A stretch of DNA of 64,000 bases from Saussurea involucrata (lineage: Eukaryota > Streptophyta > Magnoliopsida > Asterales > Asteraceae), in NCBI GenBank assembly GCA_033807775.1, contig CM066314.1:147983429-148047428 (forward strand), written 5' to 3'. Below the pieces are notes generated by a model. The model made no database searches and was not told where the DNA came from. It worked only from the letters and a program-made list of their open reading frames with translations. The translations under genes and the position numbers were made by a program. Each line of letters opens with the position of its first letter. Position 1 is the first letter of the stretch. Below, piece after piece: positions 1 through 10,237 of the stretch.

Positions 1-312
1 GATTTCCGCGACCCTTTGGTTGAATTCCTCTTGTAACCTCTGCATTTCCTCATCCTCTTGCAAATCTGTATCATCAAAAGGGGTTTGAACAGAGTCCGAG
101 ACCCTTGATGAAGATACGGCTTTTGGACTCTCTGGTTTGGACGAATTCGCGTCTGCAACATTGGAGATGACCGGAGGTTCGCCGGAGATCGGTGGGGTTC
201 TATTGAGATCGCCGGTGACGGCCTCCAGTGGTTGGTCTTCGTTGGTTCGGCGGCGGACCGCCGGACGTGTGGGTTCCTCGGGATGAGAGTTTAATCTTTT
301 GATTCTAGCCAT
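1..312 (-). CDS. Extra (env-position) ORF of the Athila element, N-terminal 104 codons
   Basis: An ORF opens with ATG at 312 in good context (CCTAAAATGGC) and stays open to the window edge, so only the first 104 residues are seen. The N terminus is basic (MARIKRL, then a stretch with RRRTN), followed by a Pro/Ser/Thr-rich acidic region ending with QEDEEMQRLQEEF, which could start a coiled coil. Athila and Calypso elements carry an env-like ORF between pol and the 3' LTR, and this ORF occupies that place. No signal peptide or membrane segment is visible in this part. I do not recognise a domain, so env-like is a positional inference only; a captured host gene fragment is possible. Confidence 0.55.
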   Translation of the reverse strand, partial: MARIKRLNSHPEEPTRPAVRRRTNEDQPLEAVTGDLNRTPPISGEPPVISNVADANSSKPESPKAVSSSRVSDSVQTPFDDTDLQEDEEMQRLQEEFNQRVAEI

Positions 313-770
313 TTTAGGGTTTTGGGATTTGTCTGGTTCGTGAAAAAGAAAGAAGAAGATGAAAAGTGTAGGTGGTTTATGGAGAGAGAGAGAGGCTTTA
401 TTTTTGAAAAGGAGGGGTTTTTGGCTTTTGAGAGGGAACGGTTTTTAGGAGAGAGAGAGAGAAGGACAATGATGGTTCTCTTGGGAATAGGTGGGGAGAG
501 GACAAGTGGCAGGAAAGGATGACATATGTGTAAGAAAAAGTATGATGTGTGTCAGCCTTGGGCCCCCCAAACCGTCTCTTCATAAGTCAGACCGAGAGTG
601 AGGAGCGCAGTGACCAGCCTCTGCCCACTGCGAACCTTTTTGTTCCAAAAAGTGCTAAAATTCTCCTACACACATAGAAATAAACTACCATGCAGAATTA
701 AAAATGCCAACTTTAATAAAAAGACAACAATTAACTGAAATAAAATATTTACAAACAGCGTTGACTTTCT
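313..770 (-). other. Athila spacer between pol and the extra ORF
   Basis: No coding sequence is apparent. On the minus strand the 200 bases before the ATG at 312 are pyrimidine-rich with CT runs (near 370-470), resembling the 5' UTR of a plant mRNA. A run of six G on the minus strand near 561-572 is a possible internal polypurine tract. These roles are inference. Confidence 0.4.
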
Positions 771-3700
771 CTAACCATAGTGAGGTGGAGAGTGGGCGGG
801 GATGTGGGCACTCTCATGCAGAAAATGCTTTACCCTTTGCCCATTGACTTTAAAGGTCTGACCCGATTGTGGAGATTTCAACTCTACTGTTCCGAAAGGA
901 CTCACCTTGACAATGGTGTATGGTCCCGTCCATCTTCATTTTAGTTTACCTGGAAAGAGTTTGACACGAGAGTTGAACAATAGTACCTGTTGTCCTTCTA
1001 TGAACTCCCTATGGTTGATCCTACGATCGTGCCACATCTTGGTCTTCTCTTTATACAACTTTGCGTTCTCATAGGAGTGATATCGCAACTCCTCTAGCTC
1101 ATGTATTTGTAAACTCCTTTTGATTCCCGCAACATCCTCACTCATGTTAAGCTCTTTAAGGGCCCAAAACGCCTTGTGCTCTAATTCAATTGGTAAATGG
1201 CAAGCCTTGCCAAAAACTAATTTAAATGGAGACATTCCCAAAGGAGTTTTGTAGGCCGTTCGATAGGCCCAAAGAGCATCATCAAGTTTGGTTGACCAAT
1301 CTTTTCGGTGCGGTTTAACAACTTTTTCCAAAATCCCTTTGATTTCACGATTTGAAAGTTCGGCCAAACCATTGGTTTGTGGTGGCCACTCTATGATGTA
1401 TGTCATATTTAGCAAGAACCGAGGCCATGACTTTGTTTATAAAATGGGTGCCTTCGTCACTAATCAATGCCCGTGGTGTTCCGAATCGAGTGAAAATATA
1501 TTTATGCAAAAATTTCACCACGGTGTTGGCATCATTAGAGTGACATGCAATGGCTTCTACCCATTTCGAAACATAGTCTACCGCAACCAAGATATAAAAA
1601 TTATTGTTGGAATTTGGAAAAGGTCCCATGAAATCGATTCCCCAAACATCAAAAAGTTCAACCTCTAAAATGTTGTTAAGAGGCATTTCATTTCCTTGCG
1701 ATATATTCCCCGTACGTTGACATTGCTCAATTTTTTTCACAAATTCATACGAGTCTTTAAAAACATTGGGCCAAAAGAATCCACTTTGCAAGATTTTTGC
1801 CGCGGTACGTTTTCCACCGAAGTGGCCACCGTAGTGGGATGTGTGACAACCATGGAGTATTTCATGTTGCTCACTCCCATGGACACAACGCCTCAATATT
1901 TGGTCCGCCCCTATCTTGTACAAGAAAGGATCGTCCCAAACGTATTGTCGTGTGTCATGTAAAAACTTTTTGAATGGTTGTCCACTCATCCCGTGGGGCT
2001 TAAGTCCACTTGCTAAAAAGTTTGCAATATCAGCATACCAAGGAATGTTATGATGTTGAACAGATAGTAATTGTTTATCGGGAAAAGTTTCTTTTACCGG
2101 AGTGGGATTAGGAGTGGGATCAACAGTGCCCACTGTCTTCTCGAGCCTGGACAAATGGTCGGCAACCTGATTGCTTGTTCCTTTTCTGTCGACGATCTCA
2201 AGGTCAAATTCTTGCAGCAATAAAACCCATCTAATCAACCGTGGCTTGGAATCAGCTTTGTTGATCAAATATTTGATCGCTGCATGATTTGTGTGCACTA
2301 TGACCTTTGTCCCTATCAAGTATGACCTGAAACGATCAAAAGCAAACACCACCGCAAGTAATTCTTTTTCAGTAACAGTGTAATTAATCTGAGCTTCAAT
2401 CAGTGTTTTACTTGCATAATAAATGGGGTGAAAAACTTTGTTCTTTTTCTGTCCGAGAACAGCCCTCATAGCCCAATCGCTGGCATCACACATCACTTCG
2501 AATGGGAGTGACCAGTCAGGAGTGGTCACTATGGGTGCTGTGACTAATGCTTCCTTGATTTTTTCAAAAGCTTCTCGGCATTCTTGGGTAAAAATGAAGT
2601 CTTTTTCATGTTGTAACAGGTTACATAGGGGTTTTGTAATTTTTGAAAAATCCTTGATGAACCTCCTATAAAAACCTGCGTGACCCAAAAAACTTCGAAT
2701 ACCTTTTACCGTTGTAGGTTCGGGAAGTTGTGCCACTACCTCAAGCTTGGCTTTGTCAACTTCCAACCCTCTTTTTGAGACAAGGTGTCCTAAAACAATA
2801 CCCTCTTCGACCATAAAATGACATTTTTCCCAATTTAAGACTAGGTCGTGGGTCCCACATCTCACTAGGCTTTTCTCTAAATTTCCCAAACAATTGTCAA
2901 ATGATGTCCCTATCACAGAAAAATAGTCCATAAAAACTTCTATGGTATCTTCTATCATGTCGGTAAAAATGGCCATCATACAACGTTGAAAAGTGGCGGG
3001 GGCATTACACAATCCAAATGGCATTCTCCGGAATGCAAAAGTGCCGTAGGGACAAGTAAAGGTGGTCTTTTCTTGGTCCTCGGGTGCAATGTGGATTTGG
3101 TTGTATCCGGAGTATCCATCTAGAAAACAATAGAATCCTTTCCCGCTAACCTATCAAGCATTTGATCGATGAAAGGTAAAGGAAAGTGGTCTTTCTTAGT
3201 GGCCAAGTTGAGTTGTCTATAGTCCATGCATATCCTCCATCCCGTGACAGTCCTAGTGGGAATGAGCTCGTTCTTTTCGTTCTTCACTACAGTCGTGCCT
3301 CCCTTTTTAGGGACACATTGGACGGGGCTCACCCAACTACTACTAGCAATGGGATAGATAATATCGGCATCTAACCACTTCAAGACTTCTTTCTTAACTA
3401 CCTCCTTCATGATGGGGTTTAACCTTCTTTGAGGTTGGACTTTCCCCGGGTGGTCACTCTCCAAATTAATCTTATGTTGACATAAAGAGGGGCTAATTCC
3501 TCGAATGTCCGCTATGGTCCAACCAATTGCCTTCTTATGCTTCATCAATAAATCGATCAGGAGTTGTTCTTGTTTCTCACTAAGTTTGAAAGAGATAATA
3601 ACGGGAAGTTTATTATCTTTAGCGAGATAAGCATATTTTAAATGGGAAGGCAATGGTTTAAGCTCTAACTCGGGGGGTTGTTCTATTGAAGGGGGTTGAA

Positions 3701-6215
3701 CATTTCTATCCTTAAAGTCCAGAGGTTCAAAAGCTGCAACCATTTCGTTACACTCATCCTCAAAAGTGTCATCACTCTCAGATTCAGAGTGCGCACTATC
3801 ACTCCTCACTGTGGGAACTGTTCTCCCCACTGTGGGCAGTGTGTCAATACTGTGGGTTCCATAAATCGAACTCAAGGCAAAGCAATCTTCGGTATCTATA
3901 TATTTAAGAGACTTAAAAACATTGAATGTCACCTCTTGGTCATTAACTCTCATCGTGAGTTCCCCTTTGTGCACATCAATCAAAGTACGTCCGGTTGCAA
4001 GAAACAGACACCCTAAGATGATTGGGATTTCTTTATCGGCCTCATAATCTAGAACTAGAAAATCGGCGGGGAAGATAAATTTATCCACTTGGACCAAAAC
4101 GTCTTCTATTTTTCCCTTGGGATAGGCAATGGACCGGTCGGCTAATTGTAATGTCACGGTTGTGGGTCTAGCCTCTCCAATACCTAACTTCTTAAAAATG
4201 GACAGCGGCATCAAATTTATACTAGCTCCCAAATCACAAAGAGCTTGACCTACTTCTTGTCCTCCTATTGTGCATGGAATGGTGAAACTACCCGGGTCTT
4301 TCAACTTAGGTGGAATCTTGCTAGTAAGAAGGGCACTACATTCTTCGGTCAAAGCCACAGTCTCAAATTCACCCAACTTCCTCTTTTTGTTCAAAATATC
4401 TTTTAAAAACTTAACATAGCTTGGCATTTGCTCAAGAGCTTCTACCAAGGGTATGTTAATATGAAGCTGTTTAAAAATGTCTAAATTTTTTTTAAACTGA
4501 ACCTCGACATTTTTAGGCTTCATTCGGTGAGGAAAAGGTATGCTTCGTGGATCAATCTGAGTTTGTTGTGGTATTGCCTTTGGAACAGTAGGTTTTGGAA
4601 TAGGTCCAAGAGTGGGAAGGTCAGGGATGTCAGTCCCCACTGTGGGGATCACAGTGACTTGAGGAGTGCCCACTGTGGTGATCACAGTGGGTATTTGAGG
4701 CGAATCATCAGACTCAAAAACAATATCTTTCAGATCCTTTCCACTCCTCAGTGTTATGGACTTGACATGTTCAGGTCCTTTTCCTATCACCCTAGCTTGC
4801 TCGGTATCACTAGGTAACGTTCCTGGTGGTCTATTCTTAACTTCAACGGCTAACTGTCCTACTTGGGTCTCTATATTCCTAATGGCTGCTTGAGTTTGAT
4901 TCATAAAACCCTTGAGAATTGATTCAAGTGACAGTTGGGTCTCAGCAGGTTGAGTAGATCGTGATTGGTATTGTTGTGAGGATTGGCCTTGGTGAAAGTT
5001 TGGTGGGTTCTGCCCACTGTGATGTGAGTTCTGCCCACTGTGATGTTGCTGAAATCCAGGGGGGTTGTGTGGTCTTGATTGGCCATGACTCGCCCCGTGG
5101 GGTTGAAGTCCTTGATTTCCAGACCAAGAGAAATTCGGATGGTTCCTCCAACCTGGATTATAGGTTTGCGAAAAAGGATTGTTCCGTGGGTTGGTCCCTA
5201 TGACATTAACAGATTCGGGATTTGCCGGACAAAAATCGAAAACGTGCTCTTCTCCACAGAGGGAGCAGTTTTCAGGGAGATGCGTTGCGGAATTGACTTG
5301 GCCTCTATTTTGATTTAAAACGATTTTGGTCAAGGCCACTAATTGCGCATTCATGGTTTTAAGTGCCTCGGAATCGATGGTGTTGGTCTTTGGCATGGGT
5401 GCTCTCGGATTTGACCATTCGGTATTGTTGTTGGACACTTTTTCTAAGATTTGATATCCTTCGTTGTAAGTCATACTCGTAAATGTTCCACCGGCTATTG
5501 CATCTAAGATGATTTTGGCTGCATTGGAAAGACCATTGTAAAAGGTCTCCAATTGGATGCAATGCGGGATGCCATGGTGTGGGCACTTTCGAAGTAATTC
5601 TTTAAATCATTCCCATGCATCCGAAACAGCCTCATCTTCTTCTTGTCTAAACAAAATAATATCATTTCGAAATCTTACATTCCTTGTGGGAGGAAAGTAT
5701 TTTTGTAAAAATTTATCCGCAAGATCTTGCCAAGTGATTATCGAGTGAGGTGCATGTGCGTTCAGCCAAGACTTCGCCTTGTCCCCTAACGAAAAAGGGA
5801 AAAGCCTTAGTCTTAATGCCTCATCACTAACACCTTGCAACTGAAAGGAATCGGTCATTTCTAAAAACGATTTTAAGTGTGAGTGCGGATCCTCAGATGG
5901 CGATCCTCCAAATTGACCCATGGCTTGGATCATTTGAAACATCACCGGTTTGAGTTCAAAATGCGTTGTTTCAAGGACGGGCCTTCGAATCCCGGAGCCT
6001 AAATCACTAACTCCGGAAGTAGCATAGTCCCGTATTTTTCGATCTTTGCTATCGGCAATCGTGATTGTGGTCTCCACTACAGGTGGCGGTATTGCAGCCA
6101 TGTTTACAGTGGGGATCACAGGGGGTTGTCGATTTATGTTTCTGCGTCTTCTTCGAAAAGTTTTCTCTATTTCAAGATCGATTGGTAACAAAGGTTCGTG
6201 TTGTTGCCTTGGCAT
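771..6215 (-). pseudogene. Athila gag-pol, disrupted
   Basis: The ATG at 6215 starts gag. The gag core (FGGSPSEDPHSHL to KYFPPTRNV) is followed by a Cys/His cluster (CSLCGEEHVFDFC), an aspartic protease with CDLGAS near 4226-4245, RT (LDGYSGYNQ, MPFGLCNAPATFQ), RNase H (CDASDWA, TEKELLAV) and integrase with a zinc-finger region and DDE residues in GIDFMG, SDEGTHF and NGLAELSN. Breaks: TGA at 5609-5607 replacing a likely CGA, a one-base deletion near 3143 in RT, an indel near 1410 just before the integrase Glu, and a stop near 936 before the last 55 codons. The RT catalytic motif reads FMDY instead of FMDD (codon 2924-2926), and the RNase H TDH motif reads TNH. The product would have been a polyprotein for capsid, reverse transcription and integration. 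The last stop is TAG at 773-771. Confidence 0.93.
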
Positions 6216-6293
6216 GCAACACGAAAAGCTTAGAAAAACGAGTTACTCGGGCTCGAACAAAAACTAATGTCTTGAGATTTAAAATCACGCCAG

Positions 6294-6311
6294 TCCCCGG
6301 CAACGGCGCCA
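6294..6311 (-). other. Athila primer binding site, tRNA-Asp type
   Basis: The minus strand reads TGGCGCCGTTGCCGGGGA, the 18-base complement of the tRNA-Asp 3' end used by Athila elements. It lies six bases inside the LTR end at 6318 and 79 bases before the gag ATG. Confidence 0.93.
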
Positions 6312-6317
6312 AAAACT

Positions 6318-7921
6318 TGTCACGTGCGAAATATGTGTTTTAATCGCAGTGGGTTGCAATCTGTCCACAGTGGGAAGTGCAAGTGTACACTGTCCACTAT
6401 GATCGTCACAACAAGTAATAGTTGGTAAAATACCAGAATCGAATCCACAGGGACTGGACAATCAAGACAATACGATTCTTATGAGCTCCTTTTACAAGTT
6501 TCAACTAGAGAGGAAAATAATACTTGGTTTTGTTTGGTGAAAATAGCTACTTTAATGATTTTACTAAATGTTAAAAAGGAGGAATGTAGGTTGGATTTTC
6601 CCTAGATTTTATCTCAAATACTCGGTCCTTAGAAGTGATCCTAGTATTCGTGGTGGACATTTTCGCTAGAAAAGTCCGGTTACAAAATACTCACACCGTT
6701 AGATAAAAATCCCATACTCTTAGTACTTGTTGTTTTGTCAATGGTAATCTCTAAATGGACCTTTTCTGGCCTCGATGGAATGTGTAGAGACAAATACTCT
6801 AAGTGTTTTTAATACACAAATTAGCTTGCCTACTACTCCAGTGGGTAGAGATTAGCTCACTATGCCGACTTCACTCTCGTAAGTGTCATAAGAATTCTTT
6901 CGAATCCCCTAGCATCATTCAAGCTCGTGTCACTGCGTTCTACTCATTTCTAAGTTAAGAACTAGACTTTAGATCCTTGCAAGTGATCGGCTTGTTCGCA
7001 TCTTTGGGTAAATATCGAGAATGAATGACCAAAACAACAAATATTCTAAATATAAAGATTACTCAAGCATTTTTATTAAAATCCAGGTACTTCTCCTTCC
7101 TATACCCCAAAGGATGTTTAGCCTAACATTTCCGAAGTAAAGAAAACAAAAGATGAAGATTTGCACATAATAAAACTGATAGTGGATTGAATAGTACTCA
7201 CAGTGGGGAACGAGAATTCGTCCCTGTCCACTGTGTTTTACGAACTACAATTAATTTAGGAAAGGAAATTACAGAAATTAAAGTTAAGTTAATGCAGTAA
7301 TTAAAAGACTAAAACTAATGTGGTAGATGAGAGAAATTAAAGCTATTCAACTATCTAAACTTAACCCAAGATGATTGTAAGATTCCAAGATTGTAATAAA
7401 TGAACCCAAGTGCTCCTTTATATACTAGGAGAAAGAGTTGGGTATTACACAAAAGAGATGAGTCTTCCAATGGGTAAAAACTGTTGTGTTGTGGCAGAAA
7501 TCAGCACCTTGTGCAAACCAATTACCCAATGGACCCTTTTCCAAGTCAATCTCCAAGTACATAAAGGAGTACTTGTTGCAATCTTCAATGTAGCTGCCAT
7601 TTTGTACTTCCTCCAGCCATTTCCCTGCTAACGAATCTTCTTCCTCCAGCAAATTAAGTCCCAACTAGTAGTTTCTTTTGTCTTTCTTGATCAGCTCGAA
7701 TAGTGGGCAGCCGGAGTGGGCACAACAGTGATCACTGCAGGATAAAATGTGAAAAACACCCAAATTCTACCAAAAAGTTTATTAAACACTAAGGTTCGCT
7801 CCTTTTGCTCATTTTCGAGATTTATACCAAGAATGGGGGTTTTGAGAGGCGGAATGGCTAAATTTGACAGAATAAAATAGGAAATACAAGGAAATAATAA
7901 CTCTAAAAATAGAGTTATCAG
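6318..7921 (-). repeat. Athila 5' LTR
   Basis: In element sense the LTR begins TGATAACTC at 7921 and ends GTGACA at 6318, so it has TG/CA ends and is about 1604 bp. Next to its start is a near-palindrome, AACTCTATTTTTAGAGTT. A TATA-like box lies at 7424-7416. Only one LTR is in the window, so the length rests on its termini, the adjacent primer site and the change to Tat sequence at 7922. Short ORFs inside it have no support as genes. Confidence 0.88.
7416..7424 (-). promoter_or_regulatory. TATA-like box of the Athila LTR
   Basis: The minus strand reads TATATAAAG, about 500 bases from the LTR start, a suitable place for the U3/R promoter. Inferred from sequence only. Confidence 0.55.
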
Positions 7922-8482
7922 TATACTATCGACACTCTTCCCTAGTTTTAGGATAAACTTTGGTTCTATGAACTATGTTTTTCATGTTCGGTCGTTGGTG
8001 ATCGATTTGTCTAATGTAAATACGTTTAAGTATGAATGAAATTTCGTGAGACTTTTCATTGTATATTGCAGGCAATTGTCGAAAGTAATGTTCAATCATA
8101 TAAACATTCTTATAAATTGAATACAACCGTAGGTACGTGCGACTGAGGCTTTTCATTATAAGATAACGATGATAACATTAGTCGTGTAAAAACAAGTATA
8201 CATGCGTCTAGAGCATTTGTTCAGAACATGAAGCCTTTTTAAGTCGACATATTCAGATTGTAAGCCGATTGCATAATCGAATCGCGTGATGACCTTAGAT
8301 CGCATAACGAGTCGTGTATTAGACTTACGTTATGCGATCATGGGAAAGCCGTATGATTAATTTGGGCCGTGCGATCCTGCGATAAAATATTGTCAGAGGC
8401 TGGTCGTTGGATAACCAACGACCCTCCGATGGTTAAGTTAGTTACCGTCGAGGTGAAAATAAAAAAGCGTATGAAAAAGGAT
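7922..8482 (-). other. Element E sequence downstream of pol
   Basis: No convincing coding sequence. It contains the conserved inverted repeat GGTCGTTGG (8402-8410) with CCAACGACC (8415-8423), also found between the sense gene and the antisense gene in C, D and F. Words such as GTGCGATCCTGCGATAAAA match the same zone of D and F. The antisense gene expected further left is cut off by the Athila insertion. Confidence 0.7.
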
Positions 8483-9226
8483 TTAAAAGAAATACCTCTT
8501 TAGATGTGTTGCATTCTAGCTGCGTGGAATTTCTTAGTTGTCGAGGGTTTGGAGTCGATAGGCCCCTTTACCCACGACTTCAGATATGCGATAAGGACCT
8601 TCCCACTTGATAGAAAGTTTACCTGCATTGATCTCCTGAGTATTTTGGAATGCTCGACGGAGGATGTAGTCGCCTTCTCGAAAGACTTTGATTTTGATGT
8701 TTTTATTGAAATGTCATTCGACTGCTTGCTTTTGCGACACCATCCTAATCAAGGCTGATTCTCTAAGTTCTTCGAGGGCATCTAGGTCGTATCCTAAATC
8801 GACCAAGTTATGGTCGACGGATGTATGCCTCGAGGTTGGGAGCTGGACCTCGACCGGCAAAACTGCTTAGCAACCGTAGACGAGAGAGAAAGGGGTTTGT
8901 CCTGTGGACGTACGGGGCGTCGTGCGATTTGCCCACAGGACCAAAGGGAGTTCTTCGACCCACTTTCCCTTTGCATCTTTTAGCCTTTTCTTGATCGAAG
9001 CAATAATGGTCTTATTACTTGATTCAACAAGTCCGTTCGCCTGAGGGTATCTGGGAGTCGAGGTTATCAACTTGATGCTCCTGTCTTCGCAGAATTGTTG
9101 GGTCCTGTCACTTATGAATTGAGATCCGTTGTCACAGACAATTTCGGATGGAATCCCAAATCTGCATATGATGTTAGTCTTGATAAAAGAGATGACTTCC
9201 TTGTCCCTTATTTGGGAAAAAGCAGC
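8483..9226 (-). pseudogene. Element E integrase, C-terminal half
   Basis: This continues the pol broken at 30334 by element B; the GCAGC duplication is at both edges. It reads KDKE-like integrase core sequence, then CDNGSQF-type and PQANGLVESSN motifs holding the second Asp and the catalytic Glu, and the C-terminal GKLSIKWEGPYRI block. In-frame stops replace likely AAA/CAA, CGA, CAA and TGG codons: TAA near 8866-8864, TGA near 8727, and TAA and TAG near the end. The original stop is TAA at 8485-8483. The reading frame itself is otherwise preserved, so the stops look like late point mutations in an element that was once functional. Confidence 0.9.
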
Positions 9227-10136
9227 TGTTTGGGCAAAATTTCACAGGTCTCGACCACGACCAGAAAAGGTAAGACGCATGTCATGAGTTATACCTTGTA
9301 TTAAGATAAGGTCCCGAAGAAGACCCTAAAAACCTCCGCCATCCCTCCTAAAAGGTAAGTCGAGAGTTCCTCACGACACTCGACCTCGACGTCGCCCGTT
9401 CCGCACGACCGTCGCATAAAACCGTACGACCTCGACCGACTAACGCGTTATACAACTGTTATATTTGTTTAAGTGTTTAATGCAGGAGTGAAAGTCATTT
9501 ATGGACAAACGGCTATAACCGACGAAATCAGTTATGAGCATCTAAACTCACATTGAAGACGACGACCGTTACAACAATCATCAAAGATCTTATTAAAGTC
9601 ATCCGAAGACTATAAAATCCCAGCTCAATCATCAGTTCAAGACACCTGATCAACACCGAATAACACAGAGAGAGATAGAACAAGAGCATCGAACAACAAA
9701 AGCAAACACAAACACTTGAATAATATTCATTCGAAGCAAAGAGATCATTCATAGAAGATCATTCTCGACGCAAGACTCTCGCTCTCGACCAACAGTTTAT
9801 ACACAGTTTTCACACACGACGCACACTGTTTTTACATTCCAAACACTTGTACTTTACATTTCAAAGTCTTTCCTTCATTTGTATTGTAATCTCTGTACGA
9901 TCGGCATCCGGAACACCAAGGACATCGCCCCTGATTGACGACCATAGTGCAGCGACGACATCCACTGTCGTCCGCAGGTTTTTTCCTCGTTGAGGTTTTT
10001 CCTGCGTCATCAAATCCTTTGTCTCATTTACATTTTTGTCTTTGTCGCACGCCTTTGTCGAAAGATTCCTTTCTTTAGTTGTTAAAGTCCACATCGACCT
10101 TAAGTTGTCCCTTTGGTGCGATTTTTGGCATTAACA
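9227..10136 (+). repeat. Element B 5' LTR
   Basis: About 910 bp, starting TGTTTGGGCA and ending GGCATTAACA. The 3' partner at 29437-30333 is about 897 bp, mainly because it lacks a stretch of roughly 17 bases near 9430-9450. A TATA box (TATAAAAT) lies at 9611-9618. The GTCG-rich start and the end GGTGCGATTTTTGGCATTAACA are shared by all Tat LTRs in the window. Confidence 0.95.
9611..9618 (+). promoter_or_regulatory. TATA box of the element B 5' LTR
   Basis: TATAAAAT preceded by CCGAAGAC. The same block occurs in the other plus-strand LTRs of the family at 13082, 19678 and 29803, and as TATAAAWN variants on the minus strand near 22774, 33481, 48570 and 49576. Its conservation supports a core promoter role. 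Confidence 0.7.
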
Positions 10137-10237
10137 GTTTGGCGCCATCCGTGGGACCCCATCTAGAGAAAATCTTCGACAAACGTACGTCCTACTTACG
10201 TTTTCTTGGAGTTACTTCTATTCTCAGTTGCAGGAAA
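10137..10237 (+). promoter_or_regulatory. Element B leader: primer site and splice-acceptor-like end
   Basis: The primer site TGGCGCCATCCGTGGGA is at 10140-10156, three bases inside the LTR, and resembles the sites described for Tat-lineage elements; I could not assign the tRNA. The leader ends in a pyrimidine-rich stretch and TTGCAG directly before GAAAATGG. The same layout precedes gag in C, D and F and pol in E. Confidence 0.75.

Larger units (their letters stand above)
1..7921 (-). mobile_element. Athila-lineage Ty3/gypsy element, 5' portion (3' end outside window)
   Basis: Read on the minus strand the order is 5' LTR (7921-6318), tRNA-Asp primer site (6311-6294), gag-pol (6215-771), a spacer, and an extra ORF starting at 312 that runs off the window. 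The gag core, the protease motif DLGAS, the RT, RNase H and integrase blocks and the primer site fit the Athila lineage. The 3' LTR lies to the left of position 1. The five bases beyond the LTR (GTATA, 7922-7926) are the expected target duplication, but its partner is not visible. The element appears inserted in the 3' part of the minus-strand Tat element E, because 7922-9226 is Tat sequence. Coding damage (one stop in gag, frameshifts in RT and integrase, an altered RT active site) shows a dead copy. Confidence 0.9.

Noticed and set aside
7410..8156. Small ORFs in the Athila LTR and the E tail
   Set aside because: Short, no known domain, and not conserved in the corresponding regions of other copies.
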